Part shown: one piece after another, positions 46,801 to 58,371 of the stretch | Position numbering within the stretch: the stretch's first letter is position 1 | Layout: each line of letters opens with the position of its first letter | The notes under the pieces: generated by a model | Seen by the model: only the letters and a program-made list of their open reading frames with translations | Databases searched by the model: none | Told to the model about the DNA's origin: nothing | Assembly (NCBI RefSeq): GCF_003711515.1 | Contig: NW_021167090.1 | Coordinates: 379,346-443,345 of the forward strand | Source of the DNA: Sodiomyces alkalinus F11 | Lineage: Eukaryota; Ascomycota; Sordariomycetes; Glomerellales; Plectosphaerellaceae | Direction: 5' to 3' | Length of the DNA stretch: 64,000 nt | Position numbers and translations under genes: made by a program

Positions 46801-49800
46801 TTCCAGAAACGCGGGTGACCGGTAGACCACCTCGTTTCGAAGATGCGACAGGTTTTGCGACCCGAAGAAGTCGAAAATGGTGCCGACGATACCGCTGCAC
46901 TTTTGCCAACCCCACTGCTCGACCAAGTAGTGACAACGACTAAGAAGAGCTCTGCAGTAGATATTGAAGCTGGGAGATTGACGACTGTTGTCTTTGTATA
47001 GCTGGAAGACTCGCTTCAAGACGAGCTGTGGCAGGGCCCAACCATCCATCGAAATGCGATACCTCGATCCCGAAGTCACGACCCCCATGTTGTCAAACTC
47101 GCATAGAGGCAGCAAGGTGAAGACGTTCTCCCACAGTTGCTCAAAGGTCCTCGCGTTGACTCCTGACTTCACCTCGGCTTTGATGAGCACCGAGTACGTA
47201 ACGTCCCAGAAGCTCATTCTAGGGATCTGAAAGTCCCCGAGAACTGTCATCAGAATAACCCAGGTCACAGCGGCAACATTATCAGCTCGAATACCACGCT
47301 GGCGGAACGCGAGTCGCCGCAGGTCGTCCTGGAGCTTGGCGATGGGACCGAACCCGACGCCCAGGAGACAGGAGACGCATGTCGCAGACATTTTTTGGAG
47401 TAGCAACTCCATTCGCATCATTTCAGAGCTCAACACGTCGACATTCTTGCAGAGATTGACTCCACTGGCCGTGGCCACAAGCAACTGGCAGAGTATCTCA
47501 AGAACCACTTGTAGCCTCCGTGGACTAAGATGGGACAACTCCGTCTGCAACCGTGATAGGAAGCTGCCGAAGACGTCGACCAGACGGGAAATGAAGGATT
47601 CTGCTTCCGAGTCCGGAGAGACGCTGAAAGCATCTTGTATATACGACCGAATGAACCGTGCCGCCCCTTTCGCGTCCAATTGGGGGTCGTCCGGCGTATC
47701 CGGGGCCACAAGTTGGTTCAAAATGGTATCGCATAAGATGCCAAATTCGGAGGACACGTCGTCATTCCAGGGGCCCCATCTCAAGGACTGCCCCGACAGA
47801 CTGAAGAAGACTCGTGGCCGAACCTGGAAGACTCTGTCCGCATAGCTCTTATCCAAGGCAGCTCGCACACATCCGCTTCCTAAGAGAGTTTCCTCGTGAA
47901 AAAAGATTCCTCGCTCCAGAGGAAATCTCTCGAAGTGCTGAGAATATTGGGTCCCGAACGGTCCGAGACCCAGCAATTTACCATCGCTGACCTCCGCCAC
48001 CTCGCTCTCTACTGGTGCTGGTGAGTCTAGGGGTAATGGGTCGTTGGCGTGCCGATATTGAGCTGCCTTTGTATCAATGCGTCTAGGTCTGGCCATCTTC
48101 TTCCGTCTTCGAGCCACAGGTTCAGGAGGAGGGGAAGCCGAAATCTCATCAAGTTCAGCAGGAAACAAAACCGAGTCGGTGTCATGACTGGCATTCGGAG
48201 GAGCATCCACAGAACCCAGAGAAAGGATGATGCTCGGGGACGATGCACGTCTGACATTTTGGCGATACAGAACGTCAAGCATCCGCTTTTTCGAATGGAA
48301 GGCAAGCCGCCCAGGTTGCGTCAAGAGGTCGGCTTCCAGCTGTGCAGGACGGACTGGTGTATCCGGGGTCGGAGTTTTATTTCGGTCTGGGTGTCGTGCT
48401 TGATGATGACGGTCAAGCGTACTGTTGAGAATTGGCGCGCCATGCTTCGACTTCGGGTCTGTTGGCGGCCCATCACGGATAGCCTCAGGTGATCGTTTCT
48501 GTAAATTCTGTGAAATATGCTGCAGAGGCCGCCGGCCCATCTTGGGGACGACATCGCGACGGGTCGGCTGAACTGTCGAACGGGGCTGGATCTTGCCACT
48601 GGTCCAATTATGCAGCACGGTGCCGGCATCGATCTGGTCCTCGCGGGTGCCCAAACATATTTTCTTGGTTCTCGGGGTTGTCCGCCCCTTGTGCGCTCTT
48701 CTCTTCGCTGTCCGCGCGGCGATCTTCAGGAATTGAGGTGCGCTCGGCTCGATCACGTCAAGGATGCCGATCTGAGGCGGTGCCTTTGACAGTTTGGTTT
48801 GCTTTGATCTCCGTTTCTGTGGTCCTCTGGCAGGATGAGTAGTCGAGGTATTTCTTCTGGAGGTGGAAGGCTGTCGGTTCCGAGATGAAAAGTGGCTCGT
48901 AATGGTCTGTTGTTCGCGTCGTTTTCCAGACGGTGTATGGAGGGTTTTCCGTCGCTTGCTGGTGTTACTATACGAGCTGTTGCGGTCGAGCCGGCGTTTA
49001 CTACGTTGAGTCATGTGGTCGATCTCGTCATACTCCTCGGCGCCCGAGCCATTGTCGGAATCTTCCAAATGCAGGACGGTTTGAACCAAAGGCGGTTCTG
49101 TGGAGATTGGGGGGGCCTCGTTGCGCTCGATATCAGATTCATCGGAGACTTCGAAAGGGAACACCGAAGCGGGCTGTGGACGAGAAGTTCCTGTTCGTCG
49201 CACAGCCAAACCACGTCTCTGTATCGCATCCGTCGTCGTCTCTAAGGGTCGAATTTGCGCCTTTTGGCGCAAGTTTGCTTGATTCACAGATTGGTCCAGC
49301 CTGAAATGTGACGCAGGCAGAACCCCCCGGGCCCTCCGTCTGAATCTGGTTATGTCCACGCTGTTCTCCGAATCGCTTCCTGAGGCGTTACTTGCAACAG
49401 AGCCAGCCTCCCCGACCAGAGCTGGTTCATCATCCTCCGTAGTCAGGTCAAATATCTGACGAGTAGTTGTTACGAGTGGAGATTGGTGCCGAGGTTCTGT
49501 AAGAACTGCGCGATGCTGCTTCGGAGTCTCAGACCCTTCTTCAAACACAACATTTGGCTCTCTATTCAGAGTGGTCAAGGGTCTTTCTGGCGAGCTTTCG
49601 AGAAGGTCTATGCGTGCCAAAGGTCTCGGAGGCGTCTTGCCGTCCAAGGTTGTGGGTACAGACGTGCTACCCATGGGGTTGCGTCGATATTTCTTGCGGG
49701 CGGAGGACTTTGTCGAACATGATGGTCGTTTTTCTCGCGACAATATCTTCTTGCTCAAGTTGGGCAGAATATCCAGGGACGGGAAGCCGTCGTCGTCGTC

Positions 49801-50808
49801 TTCGTCAATCATAAATGGACTCGTGAGGTCGGTTTCTCGAGAGCGGCTGTAAGGACTACTCAAAAGCCCACGCGGCTTCGGAGAAGAGGTTCTGTGGTCG
49901 GGAGGGGTCGAGAACAGGCGAGGGAATGATTCCTGCTGATTATCGTCTGCTGATTGAGTATTGTCCTCCGAGGCTGTGTAGGGCCCCACACCGCTGGCGA
50001 TGCTTTGGCTATCAGCCTCGAACTCCTGTTCTTGGGAATCCTCTTCCGCGGCCTTCCTCTTCCTCAGTCTCTCCTCTTCGGTATCTACCCGCACGGGTTT
50101 GACCCCTGCGGATCTCAAGGCTTTGCTGTATTGAACATTCTCAATAAGATAGGGATGTTGCTGGATCGGCTTCCTCGGACGAAGCGCGCGACCATATTGC
50201 AAAGCAGCCGTGGAAGGGCTTGCGAATTCAGTTTCAGCCTGCGTACCGAGTGTAACCGGGGATTGGCTTCTCGGCTGCTGAGCTTGGATCGGCTTCGGTT
50301 CACTCGGCTCGTCGGCGTCCTTGTCAAGGAGGAAGTCAGGTGGTGCCTGGGTCAGCTCCACAAAGCTTCTCGATACGTCATCCTGCGTGAAATCGAGGGG
50401 GTCCGGTGAGCCCTCAGCATAGTTACGAGTCGTGACTGGCGTCTTTCTCAATAATTCCGTTCCCCCAGCGGGGAATTGACTGTGGAATTCGTCGAGTTCG
50501 TCATTATCAAAAGCGTCGTCAGGGATAGAAGAGAGAGGTGAGGACACAAGGGCTGTAGCCGGGGCTGCTGATGATATGGGTGTCTTGGGGCGTTCAGTTG
50601 GTCCTTGCTTCCGTGTTTCCTGCACCGGCGATGAGTCTGGTATATCCCAGATACTGCGTTGTTCGGAATGCACTGCAACAGGTCGCTGTTCGAGGGTCGG
50701 TGGTGCTGGTTCGAGTGCAGGAATAGGAATTACGTCTGTCTCCTGGCTGTCAAACTCGGCGTCGTCGTCCGAGTCTGGAACTTCCCCGAGAACCTTCCAG
50801 TTGGCCAT
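43880..50808 (-). CDS. mus7: MMS22/Mus7-family replication-fork repair protein
   Basis: Six exons on the minus strand (50808-46143, 46082-45898, 45824-45651, 45585-45451, 45397-45217, 45102-43880) give 2187 residues. It opens with MANWKVLGEVPDSDDDAEFDSQ, typical of this family. The first 900 residues are disordered, Ser/Pro/acidic with many SQ/TQ and basic patches. The remainder is helical. The first intron (46142-46083, 60 nt, gtgagg donor, attaac branch, acag acceptor) removes TAA 46096-46098, which would otherwise end the protein. The other introns are 65-114 nt with clear donors (gtacgt, gtaagt). Mus7/Mms22 works with Rtt101-Mms1 type cullin ligases at stalled forks. The extreme C-terminus (about 60 residues, Trp/Gly-rich) may be read-through of another unrecognised intron. 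The relation to yeast Mms22 is by family name only. Confidence 0.85.
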
Positions 50809-51228
50809 TTGGGAGATAAAGTAGTCATCGTTGATAAGAAATCAAGGCTGGATCATGTTTTTAGAAACAAGGCTTCGTTATAGCAAAGAGCCCCCATGGT
50901 CGGACTGCATTGAAGTCGGTGTGGGGGACGCGGTTACGTTGAATCGTATCCGTACACGGTACTGGTACGGTCCTCCATTGGCGAGCTGTGACGCGACAAA
51001 GGGAACGCGCAGGCACGGGACCACTTTACGCCTCCACTCCACGCTAACCACCGGTCCGAATATCCACCGACGTCGATTCCCCGCAGTTTCAACGGTGTCT
51101 GGTGGTACGTACCTTCGCGTGCTGTCGGAACATGGTCCGGCTGAGGACCAGAATATTTCGTACCTTAGGGAAGTAACAAGCTTGGGAATCGCATTCCCTC
51201 CCCTCCAGCCCCAGTATCTCGACTTGCA
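50809..51228. other. Divergent promoter between the MMS22 gene and the 69-residue protein gene
   Basis: 420 bp between two divergent start codons; no other gene seen. A short CT/CC-rich stretch precedes the ATG at 51229. Confidence 0.55.
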
Positions 51229-51505
51229 ATGGGTTTTCGGCAGTACTTGGGTCTAGGCTTAGCCATAGGCGCCGGAGTTTATATTAGTGAGACCTTCGCT
51301 GGCCTCAATTGCAGATCATAAGTTCACTGACTGAAAAACGTGCCCTACTGTAGGCGTCTTTTCCTTGCAACCAGCTCTCGCCGAGCAGAAACGACAACGC
51401 GAGCTCCAATTATCGTCTCAGTCCACTCAACAAGCAGAACAGCCCCAGCTTATTCCAACAGCATCATCGCCCCATCCCACCGAGCAAGACACTGGGAGAC
51501 ATTGA
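51229..51505 (+). CDS. Small membrane-anchored protein of 69 residues (unknown function)
   Basis: Two exons, 51229-51286 and 51354-51505. The intron 51287-51353 has a gtgaga donor, a cactgac branch site and a ctgtag acceptor, all good fungal signals. The product starts MGFRQYLGLGLAIGAGVYIS, a Gly-rich hydrophobic helix that could be a membrane anchor or a mitochondrial/ER signal-anchor. It is followed by LQPALAEQKRQRELQ, a charged helix, and a Gln/Pro/Ser-rich tail ending EQDTGRH. No catalytic motif is visible. The splice signals, and a frame that is open only after splicing, are the evidence that it is real. It lies divergent from MMS22. Confidence 0.65.
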
Positions 51506-52723
51506 TCCCGGAAACCATCTCGAACTACTCCCCATCCCTGTATAACAACTCTCACAGTCTACGGCTCTGCAGAAAACCGTCGCTTCTCCAACTTGAAGAA
51601 ATAGACAAGAATAGTATTTAACGACTTGAATTCATGTCTTTTTGTCGGTGTCCTCTTCTGGAATCCGGGCCAAAGAACCTGATTCTGGGGCCTGGAACAT
51701 CCGAGGTGCATCTGTCAGACGGACGTACAGCATAACATCCTTCACACCTCACACAACCAATTCGCTCTTTATGATTGGAATACACGGGCTTTCCGGCCGT
51801 TCTTCTTAACAGGGGACCTCAACGGCATCTACCCAGAAATGAAAGTCAGTTCTGGCATGCCAAGGGACGAGGTGGAAGTCTCAATATGAACTCCATCAAT
51901 TGCAGCTCGGGGTAAAATGTGGTCCTGTTTCTGCAAACAGAAGCTACTCAAAAGACGTGAAAGGCACATCACAGACAGGATTAAGTCGTTCATAATGCCG
52001 ACTTTCTCTCTCGATCTGCGCAACTTCAACGCCCGGCGTTCTCGTTCTGTCTCGGGCCTTGGGATGGCTACGGCGCCGATTGCTTTGATACCCGTGAGGG
52101 TTATGGCGTCATGTCCCCTTCTGGATCTCCGGACACATTGCTGAAGATACACACCAATCACTCCCTGATTTGCGCGTGGGTGATGCTGGCGTGGCTCACT
52201 TCCTCTGGCGAAAAGCCTACGATGAAGACGCAGTACACTCTACGACTAAGAAATGTAGTACTGGAATAACCACTCGCTGTAGCAACCATGGCTTCCACAT
52301 CACATGTCAGAAGCAATAATATATACTACATACCCCGTACTTCATGTAATGACTTCGTTCGGATACCCAGTTTATTATCACGTTGTAATGACTCCGTAGT
52401 CCGTACGCCTGTCAATTTCGATGGTTTCGATGCCGACTATTGTATCACGTGATACAGTAGCTTAGTCAGGCAGCCCGGATGCCGAACGATTTTCGGCCCA
52501 GTGGCAGAAGCTGGATGACAGACAAGCCAATGAGGTAACGGAATCGGATCAGACGATTGCCTCGAAAAACCCGCTTCCTGGAACTTCATCTAATAATACC
52601 ACGTACTCCCCCCAAGCTCCCTTCCCACAACGCACCCCCCCGCGACGTCGTACGCCTCCGGTCAACCCATCAATTGGACCCATCTCCACACCGACACTGC
52701 ATTTTGGGACCCAAATTCAAAAG
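51506..52723. other. Intergenic region upstream of COX5
   Basis: No gene recognised. It holds the E-box palindrome at 52441-52456. Confidence 0.55.
52441..52456. promoter_or_regulatory. 16-bp E-box palindrome upstream of COX5
   Basis: TGTATCACGTGATACA is a perfect 16-bp palindrome around CACGTG, about 268 bp before the COX5 ATG. It is the most symmetric of the five TCACGTGA copies. Confidence 0.5.
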
Positions 52724-53660
52724 ATGATGCGAACCCAGGCTTCGTCTCTGCTCCGTGCCGTCCCCCGGCAGGGGCAGGCCATGATCATCCGCCGTGCCGC
52801 GACCACCCACGCCATCTCGAACCCGACCCTCAACAACATCGAGAAGAGGTGGGAGACCATGCCTCTCCAGGAACAGGCCGAGCTCTGGATGGCCCTGAGG
52901 GACCGCATGAAGGGCAGCTGGGCCGAGCTCACCCTCCAGGAGAAGAAGGCCGGTACGTGCTTCGTGACTCTAACGCTTTTTTTTTTCTTCTCTCTCTCTC
53001 TCTCTCTCTCTCTTCGACACGACACGATTCGCGACTGTGTTGCCACCTATTCGGAATCCCGTTAGGCTGGGGCATCCAATTGGGTTTCGAAGAAATGCTC
53101 TCCGTGATATTCGGGTGGCTCGATTTCGTGGGCAGCCGATAGGCATTGATTCTCCCTTAATTGATAAGGCTCCCCGTGGCGCCCGACGTCTCAAACAACG
53201 AGCAATTACGCACGACCGCATCCATGACATCGGATGGAAATTCTTTCAATTCAAGTGTGCTGACTTGGATTGGTTCACAGCGTACTGGATCGCCTTCGGT
53301 CCCCATGGACCCCGTGCCACCGACCCTCCCGGTCAGAGCTCCCGCGTCTTGCTCGGCACCGTCGTCGGCATCGCTGTCAGTTTCGCCATCTTCGGCCTCA
53401 TCCGCGCCTTCGCCAAGCCTGGCCCCTCAACCATGAACAAGGAGTGGCAGGAGGCTGCCAACGAGTACCTCAAGGTTCGTCGCAAGCATCCCTCGATGTT
53501 CCCTTATTTGACTTGCGGGCCCTCTCCCAACAAAATGGCGATACTGTGCTAACATATCCTCCCTTCTAACCTCCAGGGAGAAAAATCCGAACCTCTCACC
53601 GGCATCTCCTCGGAAGGCTACACCGGCCGGGGCCAGGTCCAGTCCCCTCCCAAGCAGTAA
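52724..53660 (+). CDS. COX5: Cytochrome c oxidase subunit IV/Cox5, mitochondrial
   Basis: Three exons, 52724-52952, 53281-53474 and 53577-53660, give 168 residues. The presequence MMRTQASSLLRAVPRQGQAMIIRRAATTHA is Arg-rich without acidic residues. The mature part shows NPTLNNIEKRWETMPLQEQAELWMALRDRMKG, the junction KKAAYWIAFGPHGPR, then a single transmembrane helix (LLGTVVGIAVSFAIFGLIRAF) and a short intermembrane tail. Cox5 is an essential nuclear-coded subunit of complex IV. The first intron (328 nt) is unusually long for this window and has a (TC)n tract near its start. The stop is TAA; AATAAA lies 87 nt later. An E-box palindrome lies upstream. Confidence 0.95.
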
Positions 53661-54177
53661 TCACGCTCTCGCTTTTTCTCCCCCTCCTCGGCCTCTGGCA
53701 GCGCGGCCGACTGTTACATCCCCTTGTATAACACGACTTCTTAGAAAATAAAGAGGCTTGGAGGGGGGCTTCGAGTCTGAGGGAATCCGGGAACAGACAA
53801 AAAAAAATGCGCGGCTGGGTGTAAATAGTATACCAGAAGACTAAATCAATTTCAAGCATCTTTCTTTTGTCGACGAGTCTCGAAGACTATTCCGTTTGTG
53901 ATACTTGGACAGATGAATATCCCATTCTCCTTGTTGTCTACAGAGGCAATATCAGAGTTGGAATAACTAGGGCACTAACAATATTCTAGAACATAACTAC
54001 ATGTGCCATTATATTTTCTTGCCCTCGCACTACAGCGGGCACGTGTCAGAACAGCTACACTCTCGAGACGAACAAGGGCTCTGGCCGACGAAGTATCCTC
54101 CATTTCATACGACTGGTGCCTTCACCAATTACCCTCATACCTCCAATAGCTAGCCCACTGCCCACGAGTGCGAGAAA
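53661..54177. other. Intergenic region between convergent COX5 and GBE1
   Basis: 3' flanks, with an AATAAA at 53747-53752; no gene seen. Confidence 0.6.
53747..53752 (+). terminator. Candidate polyadenylation signal of COX5
   Basis: AATAAA 87 nt after the COX5 stop codon. Fungal signals are loose, so this is only suggestive. Confidence 0.35.
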
Positions 54178-56739
54178 TCAAGACTCGGGAGCCAAAACCT
54201 AAAGACAACAGTGTCAGCATCATGGCATGTTGAACATATGACATCTCTGGCCTGAGAACACTTACAATGGCTGTGCGGCACGGAATGTAGACATGCGTGC
54301 AGTTCTTCCGGTTGTTCCATTCCATCGGCTCGGTGAAGAAGCGAGTGCTCTCGTCAATACGGTCATGTCCGCCGACTTCCTTGGAGTCTGTGTTCAGCAC
54401 GATCCTGTACGTCCCCGGCACATCGATCCCAATCCTGTAGTCGCTGAAACTCTGGGACGGATGCAGGTTGAAAACGAAAACACAGCCACCCCGCTCGAAG
54501 ACGATGACTTTGTCCCCTTGGTGCTTGAGGGACAGGTATGCCTGCGGCGCCTGCAGCCAGCCGAACCGGGCCTCGCAGGTGTTCATGAGACGATCGAAGT
54601 TGTTGAGGAACTGGTACCGGAGCAAGTGGTCGTCCGTCAAGTTGAACTGGCGCCTGGCGTACCAGAAGGAGTTCTGGTTGCCCTCGCGGGGGAAATCCAG
54701 CCATTCCGGATGACCAAACTCGTTGCCCTCAAAGTTGAGATAGCCCTCGCCACCAAGACCGTGGGTCAAGAGGCGGATCATTTTGTGCAGGGCCATACCA
54801 CGGTCGATGACAGCGGTGAGAGGCGTCAGCACGGACATGTTGGTGTACATTTCAGCATCGCAAAGATGCATCATGAGGGTCTTATCTCCGACCAGACTAT
54901 ACGTTTTCGTCAGAATCCGGGAAGTTCGACGTTGTGCGGGGAAATTCAGATTTACTCACGCTTGATCATGGCTCTCACAATAAGCAATGGTCTTCTCGCC
55001 GTGGCGTCGGTTTGTTAGAGTCCAGCAAATACTACTCATGTCCCATTCTTCGTCCTTCTGCTCTTTAAGGATCTTGATCCACATGTCGGGAATTGCCATT
55101 GCGAGTCGATAGTCGAACCCAACTCCGCCCAGGGAAAGGGGAAGGCACAGGGCAGGCATCCCGGATACGTCCTCGGCGATAGTGATAACGTCGGGGTACC
55201 GGTCATGGAGCATTTGGTTGGCGACCATAAGATAGGCGACAGCTTCCTCATCTACATCGGGTCCAAAATACTCGTGGTATCCTCCAGAGAACCCCCTTTT
55301 GGCAGTTAGTACGGCGGTGCCGTGGCGTGGCACATGCCAAGAGAACAGAACAGGGGCACTCACGTTCCAATTCCATGATGCTGGTACAGCATGCTTGTGA
55401 CGCCGTCGAAGCGGAAGCCATCAAAATGATACTCGTCCATCCAGAACCGCAGGTTGCTGAGCAGAAATCTCATCACCTCGTGGTGGCCGTAGTTGAACAG
55501 TCTGCTGTCCCACAGCTCGTGGCGACCCCGGGCACCTTCGTGGAAATACTGATGATCGGAACCGTCGAAGTGGTTCAGGCCGTCGAGGACATTCTTGGAA
55601 GCATGGCTATGGACGACATCGAGAAGCACCGTGAGGCCCATTCCGTGGGCCGTGTCGACAAGCTCCTTGAGGTCCTCTGGGGGGCCGTACCGGCTGCTGG
55701 CTGCGAAGAAGTTGTTCACCTGGTAACCGAAGCTAGCATAGTACGCATGCTCCATAACAGCCATAAGTTGGATGACATTGTAGCCGAGGTCACGGATCCT
55801 TGGAAGCATGTTCTTGGTAAATTCTTTATACGTGGCGACACGCAGTTCCGGCGAGGAGATTCCAACGTGTGCCTCGTAAACGCGGAGACTGGTAGGCTTA
55901 GGGGGCCGCGGGTTCTTGAACTGGTATCTCTCGGACGCGGGCGGGTTCCAGAACCGTGCCTCATACGCCGGGGAGACAGATAGATCCTGGGTTACATACT
56001 TGATCCAGGCAGGTAGTCGGTCGACCCTCTCCGCCGTGGGCAGTTCAAGTGAAATCTAGAATTCCAGGTCAGCCAAGCCCAGTCCAGGCGTTGAGGTTGT
56101 GTTATCAGCCGATTACCTTGACTTTCGAGTTGTGGGGGATGGCTGGTTGTCCATCTTCGGGTGGAAGCACAATCTCAAAAACACCAAAATGGTTTTTGGT
56201 CATGGGGTGGGACTTCCTATTCCAGCCGTCTGGTCAAAATAACACGATATCAGTCCAAGATGCCTCATGAGATCGCATTAGGAGGACATGGCACTCACTG
56301 AAGTCACCAATCAGATAAGCCTCGACAGCATTGGGCGCCCATTCTCTGTAGATGATGTTCCCACGGGTATCGACATTGAAACCAAAGGCCTCTATCCCCT
56401 AGTGGACCGACGTTCGTGAGCCGGAAGGATCATACAGTACACTGGCCAGTTGAGAGTCTTATCTCACCTTGGAGAACTTGTCAAGGCCTCCTTCGGATAC
56501 GTTGATTCTCCCAATCCACTCCTGGGCTCTGGCATAACGCCTCTTGAAGACATCCTTGAATGGTTCAAGCCAGGGGTCAATCTTAATGGCACCTATTCTC
56601 GAGAGTCAGAAAAGAGAAACAGGACGTCAGGGTCAGGGCGGGAGTGACTCGGTGAGGACAGACCAGTGCCATCGTTGGGCAGTCCCGTGGCAGCATTCGC
56701 TGCCAGGGAATTGGCCGAATCCTCGACAGCAGCCGCCAT
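54178..56739 (-). CDS. GBE1: 1,4-alpha-glucan (glycogen) branching enzyme
   Basis: Eight exons on the minus strand (56739-56664, 56592-56468, 56398-56299, 56229-56117, 56055-55364, 55295-54960, 54896-54266, 54198-54178) give 697 residues, the usual length. All introns are GT-AG, 61-76 nt, several with ctgac or tactaac branch sites; the last exon codes only seven codons (VLAPES). An N-terminal CBM48 module ([20 protein letters not shown]) is followed by a GH13 barrel: region I DVVHSH, region [12 protein letters not shown] (nucleophile Asp), region III EDVSGMP (acid/base Glu), region IV ESHDQA. The enzyme moves alpha-1,4 glucan segments to alpha-1,6 positions in glycogen synthesis in the cytosol. 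The start ATG gives [19 protein letters not shown]. Confidence 0.95.
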
Positions 56740-58371
56740 TGTTGCACGTTCTTCCTGATGATTGTGTGTACGTCTGGATGGTGTCTCAATGGCTGGCTAA
56801 GTAGGAGAATACGGCGCACACTTGGAGGTGCGGGATGCTGTAGTGGATTTGCTGCTCACTGGTGTCTTAACTAGTACGAGACGGGGGAGCTTTCGAGTAG
56901 GACGGAATGTAAAATTCCAGACGCGTCCGTAAAGAAATTAAATGAAATAAACTCAAATAGGCCTCCCGGCTACGGGGACGAATTGCAGAACTGGTTGGTC
57001 GTTTGCTGGCAGCTAGTAATGTAAGGTAGTACGAGGTAGCACAGAAGTATTATCAAAGGAATCAAGATAGGAGTTGGGGAGAGGTAGGTACAGAGTAAGA
57101 GTTGGACAGAGCTGAGAAACAGGACAAGAACAGAACCTGAAATGTTCTGACCTACACTATCTTCACAAAATGAGATACTACCTTACTTTACCTTTTAGTC
57201 CAGCAGTACCTTGGTACGTCGAAGTACGTACGGTCATACCAGGGAGGTGTCATAACAGAGAAGAGTGCAACTGACCCCTCCCAATCCTGAAGTATGACGT
57301 ACATCGTACAGGCAGAAAAGGGGAGAAGCCAACCCTTAGCTGATCAGATTAGCAGCCTCAATCCTAACATCACCGTCCAATAATTTACCTACAGGACATG
57401 TGCCTCCGAAATAATACATCCATCTATTACCTTACTGCAGGCATTCAAATGTACCGCAGTAGGCGATGTATGATCCCACCCTTTCAGAATTTACCTGCCG
57501 TTGTGTTGCTTCGCGTATTATTGGTCTTCTGTGTCACACTGGGCGCCCCTCCGTTGTCGCTGCGACTGGCCGGACCGATACCAATGTCATTATCTTCAAA
57601 GGGAAGACTTGGCAAAAGCATCGTAGCGAGTCCAACAAAACCCTTATGAGCGACAGTGGGGGGAAAAGACGAGAGAAAAGAATGGCGGCTAGCGAGAGTG
57701 CAGAAGCAGCATCCCTTACATCGACAGAAGAGCATTGCTTTATTTTAAGAGGCGTCGGTGAGTGTCCAGTATGTTATAGCGGATCAATTGCCCGCCTGCT
57801 TGCCTTCAGCTGTCATACCTCACCTTGCTGACCCGTGACAAGCAGCTATACAGGAAAGTCCAGACAACGGATCGAAGCTAGGCTATAGGCAAGGTCGTGA
57901 TTATACTGTACTACGCAGTATAGTATCCCATCTTTTGAACAAGCGTATGCATTAGTCATAATAGTGATAGATGCTGTAAATGTCGGTCAAGCATCTGCTT
58001 TCGTCATATATGTAGCTCGTTGGCGTTGGCTGCAAGCTCGGCTTACTGAGGTTAGAGCCGGAAAAAGGGAGGTCCGTACTGTACCTGTAATCTCGAGGTT
58101 CACCACCACCACACGGAGAGCTAAACTGGCCTGCGGGGTATGTGGTTGGGGTACCTTATTTGGGTATCGCACTGCGAACAGTCACAACCCTTGGGCACAG
58201 GTGTTGCATTACACCATCTTCCACCTTCCATCTACTAATTAACCAATCTACATCTTGAATCCGCTCCGTTTCCTGCCTTCCCTTTAGCAGCCTGTTCCAG
58301 CACTGTTTCAGTCCCAATTGATATGTCCGATTCTCCCGGACTGGTATATCTGCAACAGAGCGAATAATCCG
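56740..58371. other. Divergent intergenic region between GBE1 and the ClpX homologue
   Basis: 1.6 kb with GTAC/TACCTT-type words (about 57175-57300) and no frame with motifs. Confidence 0.55.
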
